From CAZHBA01 sp964530225 (GTDB lineage Bacteria; Pseudomonadota; Alphaproteobacteria; UBA6615): a stretch of DNA of 61,104 bases. The notes beneath the pieces were generated by a model. It did no database searches and was not told the DNA's origin. It worked only from the letters and a program-made list of their open reading frames with translations. Location: NCBI GenBank assembly GCA_964530225.1, contig CAZHBA010000065.1, positions 1 through 61,104 on the forward strand. Direction: 5' to 3'. This document shows, in pieces, positions 1-7,522 of this stretch (positions are counted from its first letter, which is position 1; each line of letters starts with the position of its first letter). The position numbers and the translations under genes are program-made.

Positions 1-236
1 GCGTGAGCATTACGGAACTTCTTACCTCTTGGGGTAGTAATTCCATTGGCATTGAACCAATCAGCAATCTCTTGGAAATTCCACCCCTTCTCACGAAAGT
101 CGATGATCGTGTCGTAGAGGTATTGTTGATACTCGTTATACGGTGCAACCCACAGATGTGAGGCACGAACTGTAAGGTGGAATGTTAGGTAGATTTCTGT
201 GTGTGATTTGGTGGATGACTTACCACCGAACCCCAC
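1..236 (-). CDS. Recombinase-like helix-turn-helix protein, cut by the window edge
   Basis: The frame runs off the left edge and lacks its C-terminus. Its last visible part contains a segment reading FQEIADWFNANGITTPRGKK, which has the form of the recombinase-domain signature (IA..LN..GI.TPRGK) found in serine recombinases and in small phage-associated DNA-binding proteins. The preceding segment (YNEYQQYLYDTIIDF) fits the helix before it. The only start I see is a GTG at 236 that shares its first base with the glmS stop; it has no good ribosome binding site. The frame stays open further back inside glmS in another register, so the true start is unsure. G+C is visibly lower than in the flanking genes, suggesting foreign DNA, phage DNA or an assembly join. 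The family assignment rests on this one motif. Confidence 0.45.
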   Translation of the reverse strand, partial: MGFGGKSSTKSHTEIYLTFHLTVRASHLWVAPYNEYQQYLYDTIIDFREKGWNFQEIADWFNANGITTPRGKKFRNAH

Positions 237-2059
237 TATTCTACGGTCACGCTCTTCGCCAGGTTGCGCGGCTGATCAACGTCGGTGCCTTTGACGACCG
301 CGGTGTGGTAGGCGAGCAGTTGCACCGGGATGGCGTAGAGCAAGGGTGCCACAAAATCGTCAACCAACGGCATGGTGACGCTGGCCCAGGCCTGCGTGGC
401 CAGCCAGCCGACGCCGGCGGCGTCCGACATGAACACCACCTTGCCGCCGCGCGCGATCACCTCCTGCACGTTCGACAGTGTCTTGTCGAGCAGCTCGTCG
501 GGCGGAGCCAAAACGATCACCGGCACAGCCTCGTCGATCAGCGCGATCGGCCCATGCTTCATCTCGCCGGCGGCGTAACCCTCAGCGTGGATATAGGAAA
601 TCTCCTTGAGCTTAAGCGCGCCTTCCATGGCGATGGGAAACGCCGTGCCGCGGCCCAGATAGAGCACGTCACGCGCTTCCGCCAGGTCACCCGCCAGCGC
701 GCGTAGCGCCTCATCGTGGTTGAGCACCTCGGCCATGCGCGACGGTACCTCGGCCAGCGCACTCGCCATCTCTGCCGCCCGTTCGCCGTCGATAGCACCA
801 CGCGCCTGAGCGGCGGCGATGACGAAACACGCCAGTACGGCAAGCTGAGTGGTGAACGCCTTGGTCGAGGCGACGCCGATCTCCGGCCCCGCCAGAGTGC
901 GCAGCACAACGTCAGATTCGCGCGCGATCGAGCTCTCCGACACATTTACTACCGAAACCACATGCTGGCCCAGCTTGCGGCAATGTCGCAACGCCGCCAG
1001 GGTATCGGCGGTCTCGCCCGATTGGCTGACGAACAGGGCCACGCCGCCCTCGGGTAGCGGCGCTTCGCGGTAGCGGAACTCAGAAGCGACATCGATCTCG
1101 ACCGGCATGCGCGCTACTTTTTCCAGCCAGTATTTGGCAACCCAGCCAGCGTAGGACGCGGTACCGCAGGCGACTACGGTCATGCGCGGCACCGTCGCCA
1201 GATCGAACGGCAGGTCCGGCAGGGTAACTTCGCGGGTGGCGGCGTTGACGAAACTCTGCAAGGTTTCGCCGACGACGGCAGGTTGCTCAAAGATTTCCTT
1301 CTGCATGAAGTGGTCGTAGTTACCCTTGCCGACCAGCGCACCCGATAGTTCGGTCTCGCGCACCTCGCGCTCCGCCAAGGCACCGACCTCGTCGTAGATT
1401 TTCGCACCGGCGCGGCTCACCACCGCCCAGTCGCCCTCTTCCAGATAGCAGATCTTCTTGGTCAGGGGCGCGAGCGCGAGCGCGTCGGAGCCGAGGAACA
1501 TTTCGCCGTCGCCGTAGCCGACCGCTAGCGGGCTGCCACGCCGCGCGCCGACCATCATGTCGTGTTCGCCGGCAAAAATGATCGCCAGCGCAAACGCGCC
1601 TTCGAGCCGGCGCAAAGTCGTCGCTACCGCTTGCGTGGAAGACGCGCCATCGTCGAGTTCGCGTGTTATCAGCGCGGCGATGGCCTCGGTATCGGTATCG
1701 CTTTCGAAATTGTGGCCAGCCTCGGCCAGTTCGGCGCGTAGACTCTGAAAATTCTCGATGATGCCGTTGTGCACCACGGCGACCCGGTGAGTGGCGTGGG
1801 GGTGGGCGTTGGACTCATTGGGCACGCCGTGGGTCGCCCAGCGCGTATGGCCGATGCCGGCGTCGCCAGGCAAAGGGTCGGCGTCGAGCTCGATCTCCAA
1901 ATTGACCAGCTTACCCTCGGCGCGGCGGCGCTCGATGCGGCCGTTGACCAGGGTCGCTACGCCAGCGGAATCGTAGCCACGGTACTCCAACCGCTTGAGC
2001 CCGTCGAGCAACTGCGGCGCTACATCGCCGGAACTCAGAATGCCAATAATCCCGCACAT
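236..2059 (-). CDS. glmS: Glutamine--fructose-6-phosphate aminotransferase (isomerizing)
   Basis: Makes glucosamine-6-phosphate from fructose-6-phosphate and glutamine, the entry step to UDP-GlcNAc for peptidoglycan and lipid A; cytosolic. The N-terminus MCGIIGI supplies the Cys2 nucleophile of the class II glutaminase domain (about residues 1-220). Two SIS domains follow, with the sugar-phosphate loop SQSGETADT near residue 345 and the HAEGYAAGEMKHGP segment near 490-505. The C-terminal tail is the canonical LAKSVTVE with the catalytic-site Lys at 602. Length (607 aa) is normal for the family. It lies 6 bp downstream of glmU on the same strand, so the two pathway genes are probably co-transcribed as glmU-glmS. 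Confidence 0.97.
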   Translation of the reverse strand: MCGIIGILSSGDVAPQLLDGLKRLEYRGYDSAGVATLVNGRIERRRAEGKLVNLEIELDADPLPGDAGIGHTRWATHGVPNESNAHPHATHRVAVVHNGIIENFQSLRAELAEAGHNFESDTDTEAIAALITRELDDGASSTQAVATTLRRLEGAFALAIIFAGEHDMMVGARRGSPLAVGYGDGEMFLGSDALALAPLTKKICYLEEGDWAVVSRAGAKIYDEVGALAEREVRETELSGALVGKGNYDHFMQKEIFEQPAVVGETLQSFVNAATREVTLPDLPFDLATVPRMTVVACGTASYAGWVAKYWLEKVARMPVEIDVASEFRYREAPLPEGGVALFVSQSGETADTLAALRHCRKLGQHVVSVVNVSESSIARESDVVLRTLAGPEIGVASTKAFTTQLAVLACFVIAAAQARGAIDGERAAEMASALAEVPSRMAEVLNHDEALRALAGDLAEARDVLYLGRGTAFPIAMEGALKLKEISYIHAEGYAAGEMKHGPIALIDEAVPVIVLAPPDELLDKTLSNVQEVIARGGKVVFMSDAAGVGWLATQAWASVTMPLVDDFVAPLLYAIPVQLLAYHTAVVKGTDVDQPRNLAKSVTVE

Positions 2060-2065
2060 ACGTGA

Positions 2066-3418
2066 TCAACCTTTCGCTTTCTTGGGCTTGCCCGCCCGAC
2101 GCTGTTGGCGGAACGACGTCGCCCAGCCGGGCTTTTCCTCTTGGCTGGCGCGCTCGATGGCCAGCGCGTCGGCCTCGACATCGCGGCCGATAGTGCTGCC
2201 GGCGGCGACGATGGCGCCGTCGCCGATACTCACCGGTGCTACCAGCGCGGTGTTTGAGCCGATGAAGGCGTTGGCGCCGATGGCCGTGCGGTGCTTGTCG
2301 AAGCCGTCATAATTGCAGGTGATGGTACCGGCACCGATATTTGCTTCCGCGCCCACAGTGGCGTCGCCGATATAGCTCAGATGGTTGGCCTTGGCGCCCT
2401 CGCCCAGCGCGGCGTTCTTAACCTCGACGAAGTTACCGACCCGCGCACCGGCGCCGATATCGGCGCCGGGCCTAAGCCGCGCGAACGGGCCGATCACCGC
2501 GCCCACCGCCACCGTCGCCCCTTCCAGATGGCTGAAGGATTTGATCTCGGCATCGTCACCGACCGTCACCCCGGGTCCGAAGACCACGTTGGGATGGATG
2601 GTCACGTCTTGACCGAGCACGGTGTCATGCGCCAGCCAGACCGACGAAGGGTCGACCAGCGTGGCGCCGCTGGCCATGGCGCGCGCGCGCAGTTCGGTCT
2701 GCGCAACGACTTCCGCCACCGCCAGTTCGCCGCGGCTGTTGATACCCATCAGCTCAGTCTCCTCTGCTACGATGACCGCTGTTTCGAGCCCTTTGCCATA
2801 GGCCAAAGCAACGATATCTGTGAGATAATACTCGCCCTTGGCGTTGTCGGTACCGATTTGGTCGAGTAGCGCGAATAAATGCTCGCCCGAGATCGCCATG
2901 AGGCCGGAATTGCACAGGCCAATCTCCAATTGTTCGGGCGTGGCGTCCTTGGCTTCGACGATTTTAGTCAACACGCCGGTTGCATCGGTCACTAAGCGGC
3001 CATATTCCTGACCATCGGTCGGCCGAAAGCCGACGACCACCACCGCTGCTCCGCCCGCGCACGCGTCCGCTGCGGCACGCATGGTCCCAGCACGCAACAG
3101 CGGCGTATCGCCATAGAGAATCAGAACCGAGCCAGCGAACCCTTCCAGTTCTCCCCGTCCCGCCTTGACCGCATCGCCAGTACCCAAACGTTCAGGCTGC
3201 ACACACACCGAATGGGGCGCGACCGCCGCCGCGACTTCCTCCATGCCAGGCCCGACCACGACGGTGACCCATTCGAGCGCCAGCGCACCTACGGTGTCCA
3301 ACAAATGCGCCACCATCGGCTGCCCGGCGAGCGGATGCATCACCTTCGGACGCGCCGATTTCATGCGCGTGCCGAGACCGGCAGCGAGAATGAGAGCGGC
3401 AACAGGCGTATCAGGCAT
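2066..3418 (-). CDS. glmU: Bifunctional N-acetylglucosamine-1-phosphate uridyltransferase / glucosamine-1-phosphate acetyltransferase
   Basis: Catalyses the last two steps to UDP-GlcNAc. The N-terminal nucleotidyltransferase domain shows the signature LAAGLGTRMKSARPKVMHPL at about residues 12-31. The C-terminal half is a left-handed beta-helix acetyltransferase made of hexapeptide repeats, with GNFVEVKN, NHLSYIGDA and AGTITCNYDG segments characteristic of GlmU. The 450-residue length matches the usual 450-460. It is the first gene of the glmU-glmS pair. Confidence 0.97.
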   Translation of the reverse strand: MPDTPVAALILAAGLGTRMKSARPKVMHPLAGQPMVAHLLDTVGALALEWVTVVVGPGMEEVAAAVAPHSVCVQPERLGTGDAVKAGRGELEGFAGSVLILYGDTPLLRAGTMRAAADACAGGAAVVVVGFRPTDGQEYGRLVTDATGVLTKIVEAKDATPEQLEIGLCNSGLMAISGEHLFALLDQIGTDNAKGEYYLTDIVALAYGKGLETAVIVAEETELMGINSRGELAVAEVVAQTELRARAMASGATLVDPSSVWLAHDTVLGQDVTIHPNVVFGPGVTVGDDAEIKSFSHLEGATVAVGAVIGPFARLRPGADIGAGARVGNFVEVKNAALGEGAKANHLSYIGDATVGAEANIGAGTITCNYDGFDKHRTAIGANAFIGSNTALVAPVSIGDGAIVAAGSTIGRDVEADALAIERASQEEKPGWATSFRQQRRAGKPKKAKG

Positions 3419-3570
3419 AATCGTTCATTTAGATGGTATTTTTTAGCCTCAAGCAAGGTCGCATAACCGCCCAGACCGGTTCGCCGGACACTGCCACAGC
3501 CGCGCGAACCGAGCCAAGTCACTAATTGTTTTGGATTATTGCAATAGCCGGCGCGGCTGCTACAGCCGTG

Positions 3571-3872
3571 CTATTTGCGGCGGTAGACAAACGCTTCCAG
3601 CGGCACCAATCGCAGACTCTCGCCAGCCGCTTCCTGTGCCTAGTAAAACTGCAATGTCGAGGTGTTGCGTTTCTCGAAATAGAGCAGGTCTAGGGGGTAC
3701 CAGCCGGCCTCGGCGACAGCGACGTCGAGGGTACCAATAAAATTGGCGACCCGCACATTATTTGACTTGCGTCATAAACCTGCGGTGCCGGTTCAGCGAA
3801 GGTGGCTGAGGCCAGAGATAAAAACGCTGCGGTCAATAAACCGACAGTTGCGATGCGGCAGCGCCCTCTCTG
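3571..3872 (-). pseudogene. Remnant of a small secreted protein gene
   Basis: On the minus strand one frame gives a clear signal peptide (ATVGLLTAAFLSLASATFA, then EPAPQVYD). After a frameshift at about 3740-3755 the neighbouring frame continues as a plausible mature domain (VRVANFIGTLDVAVAEAG, then WYPLDLLYFEKRNTSTLQFY). It has an in-frame TAG at 3640-3642 and ends with AFVYRRK and a TAG at 3571. No start codon remains, because an in-frame TAA at 3873-3875 precedes the signal peptide. One frameshift, one nonsense codon and a lost start mark a decayed gene. I do not recognise the family. It lies in the 579-bp gap between glmU and the DUF3108 gene; the remaining 3419-3570 shows nothing else. 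Confidence 0.6.
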
Positions 3873-3952
3873 TTACTCAAATGGCGTGCAACTCGGTCGC
3901 GTTCCCATCACGTTGATGTGCAGGCTCTATAATTCGTTGTGAGGTTGTGAAA

Positions 3953-3972
3953 GCGCCTATGAATACAGGCGC
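3953..3972 (-). terminator. Weak hairpin downstream of the DUF3108 gene
   Basis: Inverted repeat GCGCCT / AGGCGC with an 8-nt loop, 26 bp past the stop of the DUF3108 gene. It has no clean T-run, so it may be a Rho-aided terminator or an mRNA 3' end rather than a full intrinsic terminator. Confidence 0.3.
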
Positions 3973-3997
3973 CGGAGCAGCCCAGCGAGGCGTAGTT

Positions 3998-4864
3998 TTA
4001 TTCGGCGTTGCCAAATACCAGCGTGCCGTCGGCGCGGCGCACCCGCGCCAGATGGGCGAAGCCGATGCCCCAAGGCGTATGCAGTTCCAGGCGCACCGGA
4101 ATTTTGCCAACCCCCATACCCATATCGGCGAGCCAGATGTTGATACTCATTTTGTTCATGCGCTCGTCACCGGGTTTGAAACCGGCAATGCGTTCGAAGC
4201 TTAATTGACAGCCCTCCGCCGGGCCGGCATAGGCAGCGAAGTTGCTGGCCTTCAAGGTTCTGCTGCCCAGCGGCGTCAGCTGCGCATCATAGCGGCGGCG
4301 GCCGTCATAAACCGCTGTCTTCGGCCGGCACAGCTGGCCGTTGGCGTTTTCCAGCACGATGGCGGTGACGGCGCTCATGGGATCGACAGAACTGGTTAGC
4401 ATGTCCGGCGAAACCGTACTTTCAGCATCGTCGCCATAGGGCGGATCGGCGCGAACCTCGGCCGGCACGCCTTTGTCGTAGGCGATCTCGACCGAACGCA
4501 CGCGCCCGCGCCAGTGATTGGTGAAGTGGTAACGCTGAGGCCGTACCATGGCCTGTTGCTGGCTGCCGGCGCTGACCGCGTCGAGGCGCCATTCGAACAA
4601 CCAACCGATGATGCCGGTGGATTCCAGCCGCGCGTCTGTGCGGTAACTGCCATCGCCTAACGAAACGTCGAATTTGAGCGATAGAGCACGAAACCCGCTT
4701 TTGTAGACATCGTAGGACAGGCGGAAACCGTCGCCAGCGTGGCGCACCGCCGAGATGGCAGCGCGTACGACCGGCGCCGGCTTTTCCGCCGCCGCCGCGG
4801 AACCTGCCATAAGGGCTAGGAAAGCAACGGCTAGGGCCGGTATTCGTAGCGTCCTGCGCATCAC
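3998..4864 (-). CDS. DUF3108 domain periplasmic protein
   Basis: A 288-residue exported protein. A cleavable signal peptide (residues 1-26, RIPALAVAFLALMAGSAAAA) precedes a beta-rich domain of the DUF3108 type: the FRLSYDVYKSGFRALSLKFD opening, the GIIGWLFEWRLDA segment, the middle YDGRRRYDAQLTPLG and the C-terminal PVRLELHTPWGIGFAHL are the usual blocks. The biochemical role of the family is not known; members are outer-envelope or periplasmic proteins in proteobacteria. It is a single gene, upstream of which (divergently) lies tRNA-Val. Confidence 0.85.
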   Translation of the reverse strand: MMRRTLRIPALAVAFLALMAGSAAAAEKPAPVVRAAISAVRHAGDGFRLSYDVYKSGFRALSLKFDVSLGDGSYRTDARLESTGIIGWLFEWRLDAVSAGSQQQAMVRPQRYHFTNHWRGRVRSVEIAYDKGVPAEVRADPPYGDDAESTVSPDMLTSSVDPMSAVTAIVLENANGQLCRPKTAVYDGRRRYDAQLTPLGSRTLKASNFAAYAGPAEGCQLSFERIAGFKPGDERMNKMSINIWLADMGMGVGKIPVRLELHTPWGIGFAHLARVRRADGTLVFGNAE

Positions 4865-4917
4865 CGCCTATATAGCACAAGCTCGGGTTCGCAAGAATCA
4901 CAGTCCCGTAACGGCGC

Positions 4918-4946
4918 TTGACTCACCCGAACGGGCGACCCTAAAA
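4918..4946 (+). promoter_or_regulatory. Possible promoter of tRNA-Val
   Basis: TTGACT at 4918-4923, a 17-bp spacer, then CTAAAA, about 27 bp before the tRNA. The -35 is good and the -10 is poor, so this is only a candidate. Confidence 0.35.
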
Positions 4947-4972
4947 AACGCGCGGCTTTCCCGTCACAAGAC

Positions 4973-5047
4973 GGGCGCGTAGCTCAGTGGTAGAGCACTC
5001 GTTTCACATGCGAGGGGTCGCTGGTTCAAATCCAGCCGCGCCCACCA
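4973..5047 (+). tRNA. tRNA-Val (anticodon CAC)
   Basis: A full cloverleaf. The acceptor stem GGGCGCG (4973-4979) pairs perfectly with CGCGCCC (5037-5043). A D-arm with AGCTCAGTGGTAGAGC follows. The anticodon arm CTCGT/GCGAG encloses the loop TTCACAT with anticodon CAC, and the T-arm carries GGTTCAAATCC. Discriminator A is at 5044 and CCA is encoded at 5045-5047. CAC reads GUG valine codons. Confidence 0.96.
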
Positions 5048-5318
5048 TTCTCCAACTCAATTATCTTCGATAATTCAGACACTTAGGTTATCGCACTGTA
5101 TTAGCCGGTGTCTGGCTGTAACCCACTGGTATCACCCCATCCCTATTTCGTAAGAATTTGGGCCTAGTCCACGCATGATTTCACCCCCCCCTTTGGGGTG
5201 GCCACCCCCTTCTTCCACACGCCCTAGCGCCTATATGCCGACGTGCCCGAAGCCTGCGCCATGGGTGCACAAATAAAATTTAAAAATAAAGATGCCCGCA
5301 GCATGAGCCTCCTCCAAC
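5048..5318. other. Intergenic region with overlapping palindromes
   Basis: No gene is seen between tRNA-Val and the stop of the homocysteine methyltransferase. A perfect 14-bp palindrome GGGGTGGCCACCCC sits at 5195-5208. Its left half can instead pair with CACCCC just before it (5182-5200), giving two mutually exclusive hairpins downstream of the corrinoid operon. They could form a 3' end structure; no T-run follows. Confidence 0.35.
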
Positions 5319-6329
5319 TCATATGCTGCGCCGGCCGCGCGCCCGCTTCTGGTGAGTACCGGCGCTCTGAGACGGTTTTGCGACCGGCCCCAGCCGGCGC
5401 TCGATAGCGGCGCGATCGGGTGCAGCGTCTTGCGGCCGATGCGCGAGCGCCTCGGCCATGGCGCCGAGATGGATTGCGGTGGTACCGCAGCAACCACCGA
5501 TGATGCGCGCGCCAGCGGCACGGGCAAGGCAGGCATAATCGGCCATGATCTCGGGCGTGCCGTCATACTCGACACCGCCGTCGCGATATTGCGGCACACC
5601 ACAGTTACCCTTGGCGACGATCACGTCATCCGCGTCACCACCACGCGCCAGGCCGAGCACACTATCGACAAGCGACGCCGGTCCGACACCGCAGTTCGCT
5701 CCAAAGGCCGCCGGCGGCGACGGCAAGGTGCGCGCATGGGCAATTGCCGCCTCGGGCGCCACCCCCATCATGGTGTACCCGTTGGTATCGAAGGTCATCG
5801 TCGCCACTACCGTCAAGCCAGTCGGGGCGGCGCCGGCTAGCGCTGCCTCAAGTTCCTCCATGGCGGAAAAGGTTTCCGTCCAGATCAAATCGACGCCGCC
5901 CTCGGCTAGCACCGCCGCTTGCTCGGCGAAAATACGCTCCGCGTCCTCGGGGTCAAGATCGCCGAACGGCCGTAGCATTTTGCCGGTCGGGCCGATCGAG
6001 CCAGCAACGAGTGCAGGCCGCCCCGCGGCGGCCACCGCCTCGCGGGCGAGCCGCGTCGCGGTAACGTTGACCTCCCACACCCGGTCGCCAAGACCGTGTG
6101 GTGCCAGACGCAGCCGGTTACCACCGAATGTATTGGTCAGCACAATATCGGCGCCGGCCTCGACAAAGGCCCGGTGGACCGACTGTACCTGCTCGGGATG
6201 TGCCAGGTTCCACATCTCGGGCGCGGCCTGGCTCTCCACACCGAGCTCGATCAGGCCGGTGCCCATGGCACCGTCTGCAAGAACAACGGCCTTGGTCTCA
6301 AGAAGTGTGCTTAGCGGATTGGTCATCAC
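5319..6329 (-). CDS. Homocysteine S-methyltransferase family protein (Bmt/BmtB-like)
   Basis: A 336-residue TIM-barrel of the zinc-dependent homocysteine methyltransferase family (the domain shared by BHMT and the MetH N-terminus). It shows LADGAMGTGL near the N-terminus, TNTFGGNRLRL at 65-75, and the three zinc ligands Cys213 (ANCGVGP) and Cys280-Cys281 (GGCCGTT). It should transfer a methyl group to the zinc-bound thiolate of homocysteine to give methionine. It lacks the pterin- and cobalamin-binding modules of MetH. Its position as the last gene of a corrinoid methyltransferase operon, 53 bp after the second URO-D-like gene, suggests that the separate corrinoid protein supplies the methyl group. 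Direct use of betaine is the alternative. The C-terminal 25 residues are basic and nonconserved-looking. Confidence 0.85.
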   Translation of the reverse strand: MMTNPLSTLLETKAVVLADGAMGTGLIELGVESQAAPEMWNLAHPEQVQSVHRAFVEAGADIVLTNTFGGNRLRLAPHGLGDRVWEVNVTATRLAREAVAAAGRPALVAGSIGPTGKMLRPFGDLDPEDAERIFAEQAAVLAEGGVDLIWTETFSAMEELEAALAGAAPTGLTVVATMTFDTNGYTMMGVAPEAAIAHARTLPSPPAAFGANCGVGPASLVDSVLGLARGGDADDVIVAKGNCGVPQYRDGGVEYDGTPEIMADYACLARAAGARIIGGCCGTTAIHLGAMAEALAHRPQDAAPDRAAIERRLGPVAKPSQSAGTHQKRARGRRSI

Positions 6330-6382
6330 CTTCTAGTCCCTGATATGCCTATGCCCAACCATAACGATGCCAGCAAGCCGTC

Positions 6383-7522
6383 TCAGGCGTATAGCGGCTC
6401 ATAGCATCGTGCCTCATCGAACATTGCGACGATATTCTCGGCCGGTACATCGTCTTGAATGTTGTGCACGCTGTTGAGCACGTAACCGCCGTCTCGTCCC
6501 AGGCAGTCGATTATCCGGCGCACTTCGCAACGAACCTCGTCGGGCGTGCCGAGGGGCAGCACGCTTTGGGTATTGATGCCGCCCCAAAACGTAATGCGGC
6601 TACCAAACGCGGCCTTGAGGTGCACTGGATCCATGTCCTTGGCGCTCACCTGCACAGGGTTGAGCGCGTCGGCACCAATATCGACAAGATCTTCGACTAG
6701 TGACGATACCGCGCCGCAACTGTGGTACACGGCCTTCACACCGTGCTCCTTGGCCACACCGATCATCCGCCGGTGATGCGGCTTGATAAACTCGCGATAC
6801 ACCACCGGGTCGAAAAGCGGTCCCTGCTGGGACGCCAGGTCGTCGCCGAAGAACATCAAGTCGACGTTCGGCGCCACCGCTGCCAGCGCATTATCGGCGA
6901 CGCGCACCCACCAGTCAGTAAGATTTTCGTACAGCTGATGGGCGAAATCGCAGTGCCGGTAGAAGTCCTTGAGAGAGTCGGCAAACCCGCGCAAGAACTG
7001 CGCTTGGTGGACGATCCCAACCGGTAGGTTGAGGATAATGGCGCAGTCCGTGTCGCGCCGTAGCGCTGCCGCGCGCTCGGCAAGCCCTCGATAATAGCCG
7101 GGATTATTAGGGTCGATCCAGGCGTGGTTTTCCAGTAGCGCCATGTCTGGATTCTTGATCCCGAAGAACGGCCCGTCGACGTAGAGGTAGTGACCGTCGC
7201 CGGATTTTCGCCACGTCGTTCCCCACTCGTCGAAATAGGTGTCCTCGTCGATCTCCTGCTGATCGCTCTCATAGGCGCCGAGCGCGAGATAACGGGTGTC
7301 GACGTCGAACCGCTCGAGCACCGAGGCGTGTGGCACCGCGAGGGGCCGCGTCTTCGAAACGATCGCTGTTTCGTGCTCAAGCCCGAGCAGACGTTTCAGC
7401 CGCTCGTAGGAAGCGTGATATATCGTGGTCGCATAGGTACCGCCAAAATCAATTGGAACCCGATCGGTTGGTTCATGGTCGACAGCGGCGAGTACGCGCT
7501 CGCGATGGGTCATCGACGTCAT
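6383..7522 (-). CDS. URO-D/MtaA-family corrinoid methyltransferase, second paralog
   Basis: A 379-residue uroporphyrinogen decarboxylase-fold protein of the cobalamin methyltransferase branch (COG0407; relatives are MtaA, MtbA and O-demethylase components), not a haem-pathway HemE. It has HREVR-like MTHRERVLAAVDHEPTDRVP at the N-terminus, FFGDDLASQQGPLFDP at about 224-239, and HSCG at 267-270, where His and Cys would bind the catalytic zinc. Its C-terminus contains GGYVLNSVHNIQDDVP. I chose ATG 7522 because it overlaps the RACo stop by 4 bp (ATGA); the longer frame would overlap it by 43 bp. It is a clear paralog of the gene at 10184. The methyl donor or acceptor cannot be read from the sequence. 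Confidence 0.85.
   Translation of the reverse strand: MTSMTHRERVLAAVDHEPTDRVPIDFGGTYATTIYHASYERLKRLLGLEHETAIVSKTRPLAVPHASVLERFDVDTRYLALGAYESDQQEIDEDTYFDEWGTTWRKSGDGHYLYVDGPFFGIKNPDMALLENHAWIDPNNPGYYRGLAERAAALRRDTDCAIILNLPVGIVHQAQFLRGFADSLKDFYRHCDFAHQLYENLTDWWVRVADNALAAVAPNVDLMFFGDDLASQQGPLFDPVVYREFIKPHHRRMIGVAKEHGVKAVYHSCGAVSSLVEDLVDIGADALNPVQVSAKDMDPVHLKAAFGSRITFWGGINTQSVLPLGTPDEVRCEVRRIIDCLGRDGGYVLNSVHNIQDDVPAENIVAMFDEARCYEPLYA

Noticed and set aside
215..236. GFGGKSST near the start of the edge frame as a P-loop or as a FabF-like C-terminus
   Set aside because: The Walker A spacing is wrong and the following sequence fits neither family.
5545..6336. 263-codon plus-strand frame opposite the homocysteine methyltransferase
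   Set aside because: Low-complexity Ser/Ala/Pro/Arg-rich text typical of an antisense G+C-rich frame.
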